Source of the DNA: Thermodesulfobacteriota bacterium
Lineage (GTDB): Bacteria; Desulfobacterota; BSN033; UBA1163
Direction: 5' to 3'
Length of the DNA stretch: 64,000 bases
Assembly (NCBI GenBank): GCA_026415035.1
Contig: JAOAHX010000016.1
Location: forward strand, 1-64,000
Part shown: positions 1-7,704 of the stretch, piece by piece
Numbering within the stretch: position 1 is the first letter of the stretch
Layout: each line of letters starts with the position of its first letter
Notes under the pieces: model-generated
What the model saw: the letters and a program-made list of their open reading frames with translations, nothing else
Told to the model about the DNA's origin: nothing
Databases searched by the model: none
Made by a program: the position numbers and the translations under genes

Positions 1-53
1 TGTGTTAGCAAAGCGATTATGTCCCCTGTAATTGCCAAGCTAAAATGTCCCCT
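1..53 (+). repeat. Left terminal inverted repeat of the IS
   Basis: About 53 bp that match the reverse complement of 1497-1548 imperfectly. It holds two tandem subunits, each ending in ATGTCCCCT (19-27 and 45-53) and each preceded by a GCAAAGCG- or GCCAAGCT-like stretch. Such doubled subunits are probably repeated transposase-binding sites (inference). Similarity might continue left of the window. Confidence 0.7.
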
Positions 54-74
54 ATGAAAGGGGAAAAGATACTC

Positions 75-1322
75 ATGAGTCAGAGGCAGTTGTCGAGGTG
101 GCAGATTATGGGTTTGGTGGAGGAAGGCAAGATCACCTTGAAGGAGGCGAGAGAGAAGATAGGTGTGTCCTACCGGCAGGCCAAACGAATTCGAAGGGCG
201 CTTCGAGTCAAGGGAGTCAAAGGGATGATCCATGGAAACACGGGGCGCATTCCATGGAATGTTACGGCGGATTCTGTCCGTCAGAGAGTGCTTGAGCTTT
301 CCAAACAGCTCTACGGGGATTTTAATGACATGCATTTTACGGAGAAGCTTTCTGAGGAGCATCGGATTGAGCTGAGTCGAGAGACGGTGAGGAAGTTAAG
401 GCGTCGGGCGGGGATCGGGCCCAAGCGGAGGCGCAGAGTGCCGGGGCACCGCAAGCGTCGGGAGCGAAAGGCGCAGGAGGGGGCGATGGTGCTTTGGGAC
501 GGGTCTCCCCATCCCTGGTTAGGTTCAGAGCAGCCTGCGTGTTGTTTGATGGCGGCCATGGATGATGCGACCGGCAAACTGCTGGCGGCGCGGTTTTTTC
601 CTTTTGAAGGTTCCTCGGGATATTTATGGCTTCTTCGAGAGGTGGTGAAACGCTACGGGATTCCTTTGGTGATGTATCATGATCGTCATGGGTCCCTTCA
701 TCGAAACGACTCTCATTGGAGCTTGGAGGAGCAACTGGCTGGCCGTCAGGAGCCGACCCAGGTGGGCTTGGCGCTTGAGGCCTTGGGGATTGCTTCGATC
801 GCAGCCCTCTCCCCGCAGGCTAAAGGACGAATTGAAAGGCTCTTTGGGACCTTGCAGGATCGCCTCATAGCTGAACTGGGCCTCCAAGGGATCCAGAGCT
901 TGGAGGCAGCCAATGACTTTCTCAAAACCTTTATCCCCCGGTTTAATCGTCGCTTTGCCCTCCCTGCCCGAGACTCTGAGAAAGCCTGGCGCAAGGTGCC
1001 TAAAGAGCTTGATCTGGACCGATGGATTAGCTTCCGGTACCGCTCGGTCGTAGGCAATGACAACTGTGTTCGCATTGGAGGTTTGATCCTGGATCTGCCT
1101 CCCGGTCCCCACCGACGCTCCTATGCCAAGGCTCAAGTTGAAGTCAGACAACTCCTCAATGGGGCCTGGAGGGTCTATTACCACGACCAACTCATCGGCA
1201 CACACCCTTCAACCGAGCTTCGAGAACCGGTTCGAGCCCTCAAACACAGTCGGCGCATCAAGGGAGCTTCTCCGGATCAATGGGTTTACTGGGCCTCTGC
1301 TCCGTCGGAGCAAGGGACTTGA
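75..1322 (+). CDS. IS transposase, ISNCY-like DDE integrase
   Basis: A 415-residue transposase. An N-terminal helix-turn-helix (about residues 1-60, with VSYRQAKRIRRALR) is followed by a second basic DNA-binding segment and an rve/DDE integrase core. Candidate catalytic residues are the Asp in VLWDGSPHPWL, the Asp in MYHDRHGSL and the Glu in KGRIERLFGTLQDRL, which all look intact. The C-terminal part (from about residue 320) fits the strand-rich tail of this family. I chose the ATG at 75; an in-frame ATG at 45 lies inside the terminal repeat and is less likely. It should act in trans on the doubled ATGTCCCCT ends of its own element. Confidence 0.85.
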   Translation: MSQRQLSRWQIMGLVEEGKITLKEAREKIGVSYRQAKRIRRALRVKGVKGMIHGNTGRIPWNVTADSVRQRVLELSKQLYGDFNDMHFTEKLSEEHRIELSRETVRKLRRRAGIGPKRRRRVPGHRKRRERKAQEGAMVLWDGSPHPWLGSEQPACCLMAAMDDATGKLLAARFFPFEGSSGYLWLLREVVKRYGIPLVMYHDRHGSLHRNDSHWSLEEQLAGRQEPTQVGLALEALGIASIAALSPQAKGRIERLFGTLQDRLIAELGLQGIQSLEAANDFLKTFIPRFNRRFALPARDSEKAWRKVPKELDLDRWISFRYRSVVGNDNCVRIGGLILDLPPGPHRRSYAKAQVEVRQLLNGAWRVYYHDQLIGTHPSTELREPVRALKHSRRIKGASPDQWVYWASAPSEQGT

Positions 1323-1496
1323 GTACAGGATCCATGAATCAGCCTTTTGGTTTCTGGAGGGGATATATCAACCTATGGACAACAAGACAATCGTCGTTTC
1401 CGGTGCATCCTGGCGATTCGTTGAACCTTGGATTTCATAACAAACGTTCAAAGATCATTTGTTCTCTGTAAAACCTATCCATTTGAAAAAGATTCA

Positions 1497-1548
1497 AGGG
1501 GACATTTTCGCTTTGCAGTTAAGGGGACATATTGCCTTTGCTTAAACA
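1497..1548 (-). repeat. Right terminal inverted repeat of the IS
   Basis: Mirror of the left end, with AGGGGACAT at 1497-1505 and 1522-1530. The outer tip CTTTGCTTAAACA ends at about 1548. Beyond it the sequence becomes the MazG remnant, so this marks the insertion junction. Confidence 0.7.
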
Positions 1549-1578
1549 GAAAATCGATGCCCTGGAGGTTCAAACCCG

Positions 1579-2040
1579 ATGGCTCCAAACCCTGATGGGA
1601 GCAAAAAGAGAAGAAATCGCCAGCAGATGGCTTCCCTCCTCGACGGCCTTCCCACACACCTCCCTTCCCTCACCCTGGCAAGCCAGATCACCCAGCGGGT
1701 CTCGGAGGTGGGTTTCGACTGGCCCAACCTAAGAGGCCTGATCGCCAAATTGGACGAGGAGATGGAGGAATTGAAAAAGGCCATCGCTTCAAGCGACAGG
1801 GAGGATATCCAGGAGGAGATCGGCGATCTCTTCTTTGTGCTGGTCAACCTGGCGAGATGGGTTGGGATCGACCCGGAGAGGGCCTTAAAAGGAACGATCA
1901 GAAAGTTCGTCTCGAGGTTCAAGTATATCGAGAGGTCGGTCAAGAAAGCGGGGAAGTCTCTCGTCGAATCCGACCTCCTCGAGATGGAGGAACTCTGGCA
2001 GGAGGCCAAAGGCCGGCGTTTCGATCGGAAGCGGCCTTGA
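1579..2040 (+). CDS. mazG: MazG NTP pyrophosphohydrolase, C-terminal domain only (truncated by IS)
   Basis: A 153-residue protein that matches the second half of two-domain MazG, an enzyme that hydrolyses nucleoside triphosphates to monophosphate and pyrophosphate. The linker motif SLLDGLPTHLPSL is followed by a MazG domain with the metal-binding pattern EEMEE...EEIGD (about residues 60-88), then VNLARWVGIDPERAL. Normal MazG is about 260 residues; the N-terminal domain is missing, and the reading frame runs into the IS right end 30 bp upstream. GGAGG at 1564-1568 sits 10 nt before the ATG, so the remnant could still be translated. Whether the single domain is active is unknown. The other half may lie left of the window. 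Confidence 0.75.
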   Translation: MAPNPDGSKKRRNRQQMASLLDGLPTHLPSLTLASQITQRVSEVGFDWPNLRGLIAKLDEEMEELKKAIASSDREDIQEEIGDLFFVLVNLARWVGIDPERALKGTIRKFVSRFKYIERSVKKAGKSLVESDLLEMEELWQEAKGRRFDRKRP

Positions 2041-2093
2041 TCCGAAGGGGCGGAGGCTTTCGAAACCCTTCGAGGCCTTGGAGAGGAGGGGGC

Positions 2094-3542
2094 TCAAATC
2101 ACGAATTCGGCGATGTTGATATGGTAGTCGTTGGGATCGAGGGTCTTGATGATCGTCCATTTAAACTGCCCGGTTTTCTCATCCCTTTCGGCGAGGTCGA
2201 TCACCTTTCCCTTCCGATACGCTCCATCCTGATAGTAGAGGAGGTTGACCTTGGGCCGATCGATCAGCTCGGGGTCTTCCTGAGCCTTGACGACGATGCC
2301 CATCTCGTTCGTATCGAGCAGGACGAGCGTCCCTAAAGGGAAGAGGCCCATCAGGTTGACGAAGACCTTGACCAAAATGGGATCGAACTCCTTCCCCCTT
2401 CGCTCCATCATCAAGCCCAAGATCTTCTCCGAGACATAGGGGAACCGGTTATAGACCCTCGGCCTGCCCAGGGCATCGAAGAAGTCGGCCAGGGTGATGA
2501 TCCGGCCGAAGAGGCTCACCCTCTTTTTCTCCGTCAACTTGGGATATCCGTTCAAATCGTACCGGAGATGGTGTTCGAAGGCCCCGCTCAACATCCGGGT
2601 GAAGAGGTCGCCCCACTCCTTCATCGCCATCACGATCTCGGCCCCCACGACCGGGTGGGTCCGGATCGTCTCCCATTCCTCAGGGGTGAGCTTCCCTTCT
2701 TTGTTGAGGATCTCTTTCGGGATCCGTGTCTTTCCGATGTCGTGGAAAAGACCTGCCATGCCGAGGTGGGAGAGATGCTTCTTGGGGAGGCCCAATCTCT
2801 GGCCGAGCGCGATCGCATAGAGGGCGACGTTGACCGAATGGTTGAAGGTGTACTCGTCATAATTTTTGATGTTGGCCAGGCCCAACAGGGTAGACTCGTC
2901 CTGGAGCATGATGTTGACGGCATTCTGCATCAGGCGCTTGGCCTTGCGGAGGTTGACCACCCTCTGGTTCTTGATGCCCTCCATCACCTCTTTGACCAGA
3001 TGGACCGATTTGAAGTAGACCTCCCGGGATCGCCGTTTCTGGTCTTCGGAATCGATGTAGATCTCCTCATCTCTGAACCATTCCAATTTCTCCACGTGGA
3101 TATGGCCGAACCCCCAATGCTGCAACTGTCTTCTCACATAGAGGTAGTTGCCCTCGTTCTGCTCCTCCAATCCCGACAGGAGGTAGGCGAAATCCCCGAG
3201 CTCCTCCTTTTTGACCGTTCCGTCGAAGCTGATCTCACCGATCCACCGCTTCCTCAGGGTGTTCATAAACTCCCTGAAAATGGGGTAGAGGTGGGCCTTC
3301 ATCTGGACCTTGGCGTGGTTGAAGAAACAGTTCTCCCTGACAATTTTGAAGGAAAGGTATCCTTCGGACTGGATCACGGAGTTGATCAGGGGAAGGCAAT
3401 CCTGGAGGTACTGCTCCATCACCAAATTGTTCCGCTCGTAGATGGCCGTCCCCTTCAGAACGCGGAAAAACCGGACGACAAAATCCGTCGCCCTCTGGGT
3501 GGGAAGGTCCTCCTGACTCGTGAAGATCTTTTCGGACATCAA
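2094..3542 (-). CDS. HD-GYP domain protein (cyclic-di-GMP phosphodiesterase-like)
   Basis: A 482-residue cytosolic protein. Residues 1-130 form a module of unknown function (FFRVLKG..YERNN...). The HD-GYP domain spans about 225-400, with the HD pair in LFHDIGKTRIP, HPVVGAEI, and HHLRYDLNGYP. The canonical pattern after the paired histidines is HHExxDGxGYP; here the Glu is Leu and DG is DL, though GYP and the other metal ligands remain. HD-GYP proteins usually hydrolyse cyclic-di-GMP, so a role in signalling is likely, but activity is uncertain given these changes. A C-terminal segment of about 80 residues looks strand-rich. The start codon overlaps the stop of the upstream HEAT protein gene by 4 bp, so the two are translationally coupled. 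Confidence 0.82.
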   Translation of the reverse strand: MMSEKIFTSQEDLPTQRATDFVVRFFRVLKGTAIYERNNLVMEQYLQDCLPLINSVIQSEGYLSFKIVRENCFFNHAKVQMKAHLYPIFREFMNTLRKRWIGEISFDGTVKKEELGDFAYLLSGLEEQNEGNYLYVRRQLQHWGFGHIHVEKLEWFRDEEIYIDSEDQKRRSREVYFKSVHLVKEVMEGIKNQRVVNLRKAKRLMQNAVNIMLQDESTLLGLANIKNYDEYTFNHSVNVALYAIALGQRLGLPKKHLSHLGMAGLFHDIGKTRIPKEILNKEGKLTPEEWETIRTHPVVGAEIVMAMKEWGDLFTRMLSGAFEHHLRYDLNGYPKLTEKKRVSLFGRIITLADFFDALGRPRVYNRFPYVSEKILGLMMERRGKEFDPILVKVFVNLMGLFPLGTLVLLDTNEMGIVVKAQEDPELIDRPKVNLLYYQDGAYRKGKVIDLAERDEKTGQFKWTIIKTLDPNDYHINIAEFVI

Positions 3543-5314
3543 GCCGTCTGCTCCTTCGAGGAGAGCTTCCTCAGGGCCTGCTGGCAGGCTGTCCGGATCG
3601 CCTCCTCTTTCGAATGCATCCCCCTCTCAAGGACGGCCTTCGCCTCGGGCGTCCCGATCATGGCCAGGGTGTTGGCCACGCCGAGGCGGATCTCGTCCTT
3701 GAGCCCAAGCCCAAAAAGGCTTTTCCGCTCCAGCATCTGCTGAAGGACCGGAATCGCCTCATTGGAACCTACCAACCCGACCGCATCCAGGAAGGCCTTG
3801 ATCTCGGCGGAATCCCTCTTCTGAAAATCTTTGGACTGGACGACTTCGAGGAGGGCTGCAAGGCCGACGTTTTTCCCCATCTTTCCGAGATTGAGGGCGG
3901 CCATGGCCCGGATTCGGGCATCCTTGTCCGTGAGGGCCTTGATCAAAAGGGAGACCGCCTTGGGGCCCCCGATCAGCCCCAGAGCCTGAACGGCCTCCCT
4001 GCGGACCCGGACGTCTTCGTGATTGAAGGCCTTCTGGACATGGAGCAGCCCCTTCTCCTTCCCGATCCGACCCAGGATGTAGGTGATATTCCGGACGAGA
4101 TACCACCGTCGATCCTCGATGAAGGGCGCAAAGAGCTCGATCGCATTCTTTCCGATCTCGGAGAGGGCATCGCAGACCATTCGCCGGGCCTTCGAATTCT
4201 TCAGCCTCCCCAGGAGGTGGATGAGGGGTTTGATCGCATTCTGCTGAAGGAGGGCAAGGTATTCGCTCACCTCTTCCAAACGGAGGGGGACTTCCTTTTC
4301 GAGGAGATTTCCGATCCGCTCGATCCTTTCCTCGTCCCCGGCCTTCTCGAGGAATTGGTGGAGGATCTCCACCTGCCAATCCTTCAGCCCGTAGCTCTTC
4401 ACCATGTGGTAGAGGCGCCTCAAGAGTTCACTCGCCCGGTTAAATTCCCCGAGGGTGATCAGGCCGTCCAAATTCTTCATTAAGAGATGGGCGGCCTGCT
4501 GATAGGGTCCCCTGTCCTGCTCGAGGTTCAAGATCTCGAAAAGGATGTCTGCCCCCTCAAAGACAAAGGCCGGATCGAGCTCCTGGGTCACCTCGCCTTG
4601 CAGCCTCTCGATCTCCTCCGGGGTGAGCTGATAGACGACCCGATCTTTTAAGGAAAGCGCGCTGGCGCTCTTGGCCAAAAGCCTCTCCAGATCCTGCCCC
4701 TCTTCGTCCAGCAGGTCGACCTGGACATTGTAGGCCAGGGGTTTAAAGACGAGCCCCCTTCGCAGTTGTTCCCCGTTTTCGGGAATCAGGATGGGCGTCT
4801 CCTCAAGAAATTCGTCGGTGGCTAAGTAGCTGATGTGAGGGAAATCCCGCTCCCACAGGAGGGTGACCAGATCGTCCTCCATCTCGTTGATCTGATCGCT
4901 GGTCCGGATCACCTCCAGCAACCCTTCGATCTCCCATTCCTCGAGCCCTTTCATGAATCTCAGCTCTCTCAACCCATCTTTATAGAAGAGAAAGGCAAAG
5001 CTCGATTTGGGATCCCGGTTCTCGTAAAGCACTCTCTCTTTGAAGAGGAGTGAATACTCATCGATTTGGAGGACGAAGGTAGGATAGCGGCCTAAAAAAT
5101 GCTGGAATTTTTTCGAGAGCTGCTCTTTGAATCCTTTGATCGTAGGGTTGTCGGGCGGGTAAAACCGGATGGCCTTGAAGGTCTTGAGGAAGAAGCTCAC
5201 TAGGTCTCTGGCCAAAAGGAGCTCTTCGTCTGCCTCGATCCCTTCGGTCGCCACCCACTCCTCGGCCAGATCGGTCGGTTTCTTTTCCGGACGAATCTCC
5301 TCGGGCATAGCCAT
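3539..5314 (-). CDS. HEAT-repeat protein with N-terminal module shared with its HD-GYP partner
   Basis: A 591-residue soluble protein with no signal peptide or membrane segment. Residues about 35-150 (FFLKTFKAIRFYPPDNPTIK...) resemble the N-terminus of the HD-GYP protein encoded next, with similar spacing of the YPPDN/YERNN turn and the LLFKERVLYEN segment. Residues about 370-590 form repeated helical pairs such as EDVRVRREAVQALGLIGG and DARIRAMAALNLGKMG, typical of HEAT/PBS-type repeats used for protein contacts. It is the first gene of a two-gene operon with a promoter match just upstream. The ATG at 5314 is used; a second in-frame ATG lies two codons on. I infer a scaffold or sensor partner of the HD-GYP protein; the actual ligand is unknown. 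Confidence 0.75.
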   Translation of the reverse strand: MAMPEEIRPEKKPTDLAEEWVATEGIEADEELLLARDLVSFFLKTFKAIRFYPPDNPTIKGFKEQLSKKFQHFLGRYPTFVLQIDEYSLLFKERVLYENRDPKSSFAFLFYKDGLRELRFMKGLEEWEIEGLLEVIRTSDQINEMEDDLVTLLWERDFPHISYLATDEFLEETPILIPENGEQLRRGLVFKPLAYNVQVDLLDEEGQDLERLLAKSASALSLKDRVVYQLTPEEIERLQGEVTQELDPAFVFEGADILFEILNLEQDRGPYQQAAHLLMKNLDGLITLGEFNRASELLRRLYHMVKSYGLKDWQVEILHQFLEKAGDEERIERIGNLLEKEVPLRLEEVSEYLALLQQNAIKPLIHLLGRLKNSKARRMVCDALSEIGKNAIELFAPFIEDRRWYLVRNITYILGRIGKEKGLLHVQKAFNHEDVRVRREAVQALGLIGGPKAVSLLIKALTDKDARIRAMAALNLGKMGKNVGLAALLEVVQSKDFQKRDSAEIKAFLDAVGLVGSNEAIPVLQQMLERKSLFGLGLKDEIRLGVANTLAMIGTPEAKAVLERGMHSKEEAIRTACQQALRKLSSKEQTA

Positions 5315-5336
5315 TTCATCCCGTCAAGTCTGTTAA

Positions 5337-5365
5337 TTTTTATTGTTTTATCCCTCAATTGTCAA
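5337..5365 (-). promoter_or_regulatory. Sigma-70-type promoter for HEAT/HD-GYP operon
   Basis: Reading the minus strand, TTGACA (5360-5365) is followed 17 nt later by TAAAAA (5337-5342), a 4/6 match to the -10 box. The distance to the ATG at 5314 is suitable. Prediction from sequence only. Confidence 0.5.
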
Positions 5366-5377
5366 TACTTTTTTGAA

Positions 5378-5429
5378 AAGGGCAGGCTCTCTCCTTGAGA
5401 GAAGGCTGCCCTTGAACCCTTCGAAGGGT
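5378..5429. other. Stem-loop and palindrome upstream of rsmI
   Basis: AAGGGCAG (5378-5385) pairs with CTGCCCTT (5406-5413), with an inner CTCTC/GAGAG stem. It is followed by the perfect palindrome ACCCTTCGAAGGGT (5416-5429). On the minus strand the first stem is followed by TTTTC, so it looks like a terminator in that direction, although no minus-strand gene precedes it. A leader structure for rsmI is the other possibility. Confidence 0.4.
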
Positions 5430-5446
5430 CGTGATAAAAAAAGACC

Positions 5447-6238
5447 ATGGCCCATTCGATCGAGCATCGCGAAAAAGGGTGCCTCTACGTCGTCTCCACG
5501 CCCATCGGCCATCTCGAGGACATCACCCTCAGGGCCCTCAGGGTTTTGAAAGAGGTCGATCTCATCGCCGCCGAGGATACCCGGAGGACCCTTCAGCTTC
5601 TCAACCACTATGGCATCCGAACCCCCCTCACCAGCTACTTCGAAGGAAACGAGATGAAAAAGCGGGCTCTCATCCTCGAAAGGCTGAACCGGGGAGAGCG
5701 GGTGGCCCTGGTCTCGGATGCGGGGACTCCGGGCATTTCCGACCCGGGCTACCGCCTCATCCGGCTGGCGGTAGACCACGCGATCCCGGTCGTCGCCGTG
5801 CCCGGGCCCTCCGCCCTGATCGCTGCCCTCAGCATCTCGGGCCTTCCCACCGATGCCTTCCTTTTCAAAGGCTTCCTTCCCCACCGACCCACGAGGAGGA
5901 GAAATGTTTTGAAAGAGCTGGAGGAGACGAGGGAGACCCTCATCTTTTACGAATCACCCCATCGTCTGGCCGAGACCCTGAAGGATATCTTCGAGGTCCT
6001 CGGCGACCGGGAGATCGTCCTGGCCCGGGAATTGACCAAACTGTTCGAGGAGGTCTTGAGGGGCAAGGTGAGCGAGATCAGGCAACGGCTTGCCGAAAAG
6101 AAGGTGAAGGGAGAGGTCACCCTCGTCGTCTCCGGCAAGGTCCGACGCAGTCCTCCCAAGAAACGGCCTTCAATGCCAGAACGGCCGGGTGAAGATCATG
6201 AGGACGGTGAAGATCTCCAGCCGTCCGACGAGCATTAA
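5447..6238 (+). CDS. rsmI: 16S rRNA (cytidine1402-2'-O)-methyltransferase RsmI
   Basis: A 263-residue member of the tetrapyrrole-methylase fold. RsmI uses S-adenosylmethionine to 2'-O-methylate C1402 in the decoding centre of 16S rRNA. Family motifs are clear: LYVVSTPIGHLEDITLRA near the N-terminus, AAEDTRRT, the SAM-binding VSDAGTPGISDPGYRL, AVPGPSALIAALSISGLP, FYESPHRL and the terminal KGEVTLVVSG. The length is close to the usual 275-290. The C-terminal 23 codons overlap the 3' end of the convergent trkH gene (6170-6238), so part of this tail may be non-conserved extension. Confidence 0.93.
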   Translation: MAHSIEHREKGCLYVVSTPIGHLEDITLRALRVLKEVDLIAAEDTRRTLQLLNHYGIRTPLTSYFEGNEMKKRALILERLNRGERVALVSDAGTPGISDPGYRLIRLAVDHAIPVVAVPGPSALIAALSISGLPTDAFLFKGFLPHRPTRRRNVLKELEETRETLIFYESPHRLAETLKDIFEVLGDREIVLARELTKLFEEVLRGKVSEIRQRLAEKKVKGEVTLVVSGKVRRSPPKKRPSMPERPGEDHEDGEDLQPSDEH

Positions 6239-7609
6239 AAAGGAGAGGATCCACTTCCCCAGGGCCGGCAGGTGGGCATAATTGTCCACCGGGCCGACTC
6301 CCCCTATGCCAGGCCCGACATTGCCAAGGGTGGCGGTGACGGCCCCGACCGAGGTCTCGATGTCCAGGCCCAGGCTCGTCATCGCCATCACCCCTAAGAA
6401 GAAGATCAAGAGATAGAGGCCGATGAACCCTGTGATGTTCGCCACCAGCCGTTCCGGAACGGCCCTGCCTCCCATTCTGACCGGAAAGATGCCGTGAGGT
6501 TGAAAGAGCTTTTTCAATTCGGACCCCATGAACTTAAAGGCCACCAGCATCCTCACGTTCTTGATCCCTCCCCCGGTCGAACTGGTGCATCCTCCGAAGA
6601 ACATCAGGGCGAGGAGGATGATCTGGGTCACATAGGGCCACTGCTCGTAATCCTGGGTGACAAAGCCCGTGGTCGTCACGATGGAGACGGTATGAAAGAG
6701 GGTGCTACGGAAGGCCTCTTCGGTGAGGGCCTCTCCCCCGAACAGCCGGGCGAGGAGAATCAATCCCGTAGCAACCCCGGTGAGGCCCAGAAAGAATCGA
6801 AACTCCGGGTTCGACCAATAAAGATGGACCTTCCCCCGCAGGGCCCAGTAGTGCAGCGAGAAATTGATCCCGGCGATCAGCATGAAGAGGGTGATCACAT
6901 ACTGGACGAAGGGGGAGGGAAAGGCGGCAATGCTCAAATTGGTGGGAGCGAACCCGCCGGTGGCCAACGTGCCGAAGGTGATACAGACCGAATCGAAGAG
7001 CGAGAGGCCACCCAACCACAAGAGGAGGATTTCGGCCAGGGTGAAGAGGAGATAGACCCCCCAGAGGATCTTGGCGGTCTCGCTGATGCGTGGGGAGATC
7101 TTCTCCTTGGTCGGCCCCGGGACCTCGGCCTTGAAGAGCTGGACGCCCCCGACCCCCAAAAACGGGAGGACCGCCACTGCCAGGGCGATGACGCCCATGC
7201 CTCCCAACCACTGCGTCATATTCCTCCATGCCAGCAGGCTCTTGGGGAGGGCTTCGATATCGGTGAGGATGCTCGCGCCGGTGGTGGTGAATCCCGACAT
7301 CGTCTCGAAAAAGGCATCGGTCAGGTCGGGGATCGCGCCGGAGGTCATGAAGGGCACGGCGCCCAAGAAGGAGAAGGTCACCCAGGTGAGGGAGACGGTC
7401 AAGAAGGCCTCCCGGATCTGGAGCTCTGGCGCTTTTCGGGTAAGATAGCGCAGCAGGAGGCTCAGAAGGCCGACGGTGACCATCTGGAGGAGGTAATGAT
7501 CGAAGAGCCCGTCACGATAATAGAGGGAAACGAGCAGGGGGAGGACGAGAAACCCACAGAGGAGCAACCAGAGCGAGGAAAGGGTGTAGAGGATCGAAGA
7601 AATTTTCAA
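6170..7609 (-). CDS. trkH: Potassium uptake channel TrkH
   Basis: A 479-residue inner-membrane protein of the TrkH/KtrB superfamily, which carries K+ through four pseudo-repeated membrane-pore-membrane units. Filter-like segments can be read in all four: GFTTTGAS, GTLATGGFAP, VTTTGFVTQDYE and LGNVGPGIGGVGP, each with the essential Gly. Many hydrophobic helices cover the whole protein. It lies downstream of trkA (7705-9045) with a 95-bp gap, and the usual TrkA subunit would gate it from the cytosol. Its 3' end overlaps convergent rsmI by 69 bp. Confidence 0.92.
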   Translation of the reverse strand: MKISSILYTLSSLWLLLCGFLVLPLLVSLYYRDGLFDHYLLQMVTVGLLSLLLRYLTRKAPELQIREAFLTVSLTWVTFSFLGAVPFMTSGAIPDLTDAFFETMSGFTTTGASILTDIEALPKSLLAWRNMTQWLGGMGVIALAVAVLPFLGVGGVQLFKAEVPGPTKEKISPRISETAKILWGVYLLFTLAEILLLWLGGLSLFDSVCITFGTLATGGFAPTNLSIAAFPSPFVQYVITLFMLIAGINFSLHYWALRGKVHLYWSNPEFRFFLGLTGVATGLILLARLFGGEALTEEAFRSTLFHTVSIVTTTGFVTQDYEQWPYVTQIILLALMFFGGCTSSTGGGIKNVRMLVAFKFMGSELKKLFQPHGIFPVRMGGRAVPERLVANITGFIGLYLLIFFLGVMAMTSLGLDIETSVGAVTATLGNVGPGIGGVGPVDNYAHLPALGKWILSFLMLVGRLEIFTVLMIFTRPFWH

Positions 7610-7704
7610 GACCGTCTCCTCGGTCAGCCAAAGGCCACGGAGGGCATCGCAGCTTAGGACCCCTTCCAGCCGGCCCCCTCGGGCGATAGGACCGGTTTGG
7701 TCTT

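Larger units (their letters stand above)
1..1548 (+). mobile_element. Insertion sequence (ISNCY-like), apparently complete
   Basis: One DDE transposase gene lies between long imperfect inverted ends. The outer ends read TGTGTTAGCAAAG on the left and CTTTGCTTAAACA on the right, which is the TG...CA form. Each end holds two copies of ATGTCCCCT in inverted orientation (19-27 and 45-53; 1497-1505 and 1522-1530), spaced 25-26 bp. About 170 bp without a gene lies between the transposase stop and the right end. The family name rests on the transposase. The left boundary coincides with the window start, so the target duplication cannot be tested. Confidence 0.8.

Noticed and set aside
6494-7657. 387-residue plus-strand frame opposite trkH
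   Set aside because: Antisense shadow, highly charged and repetitive (EE/GD runs), no recognisable domain.
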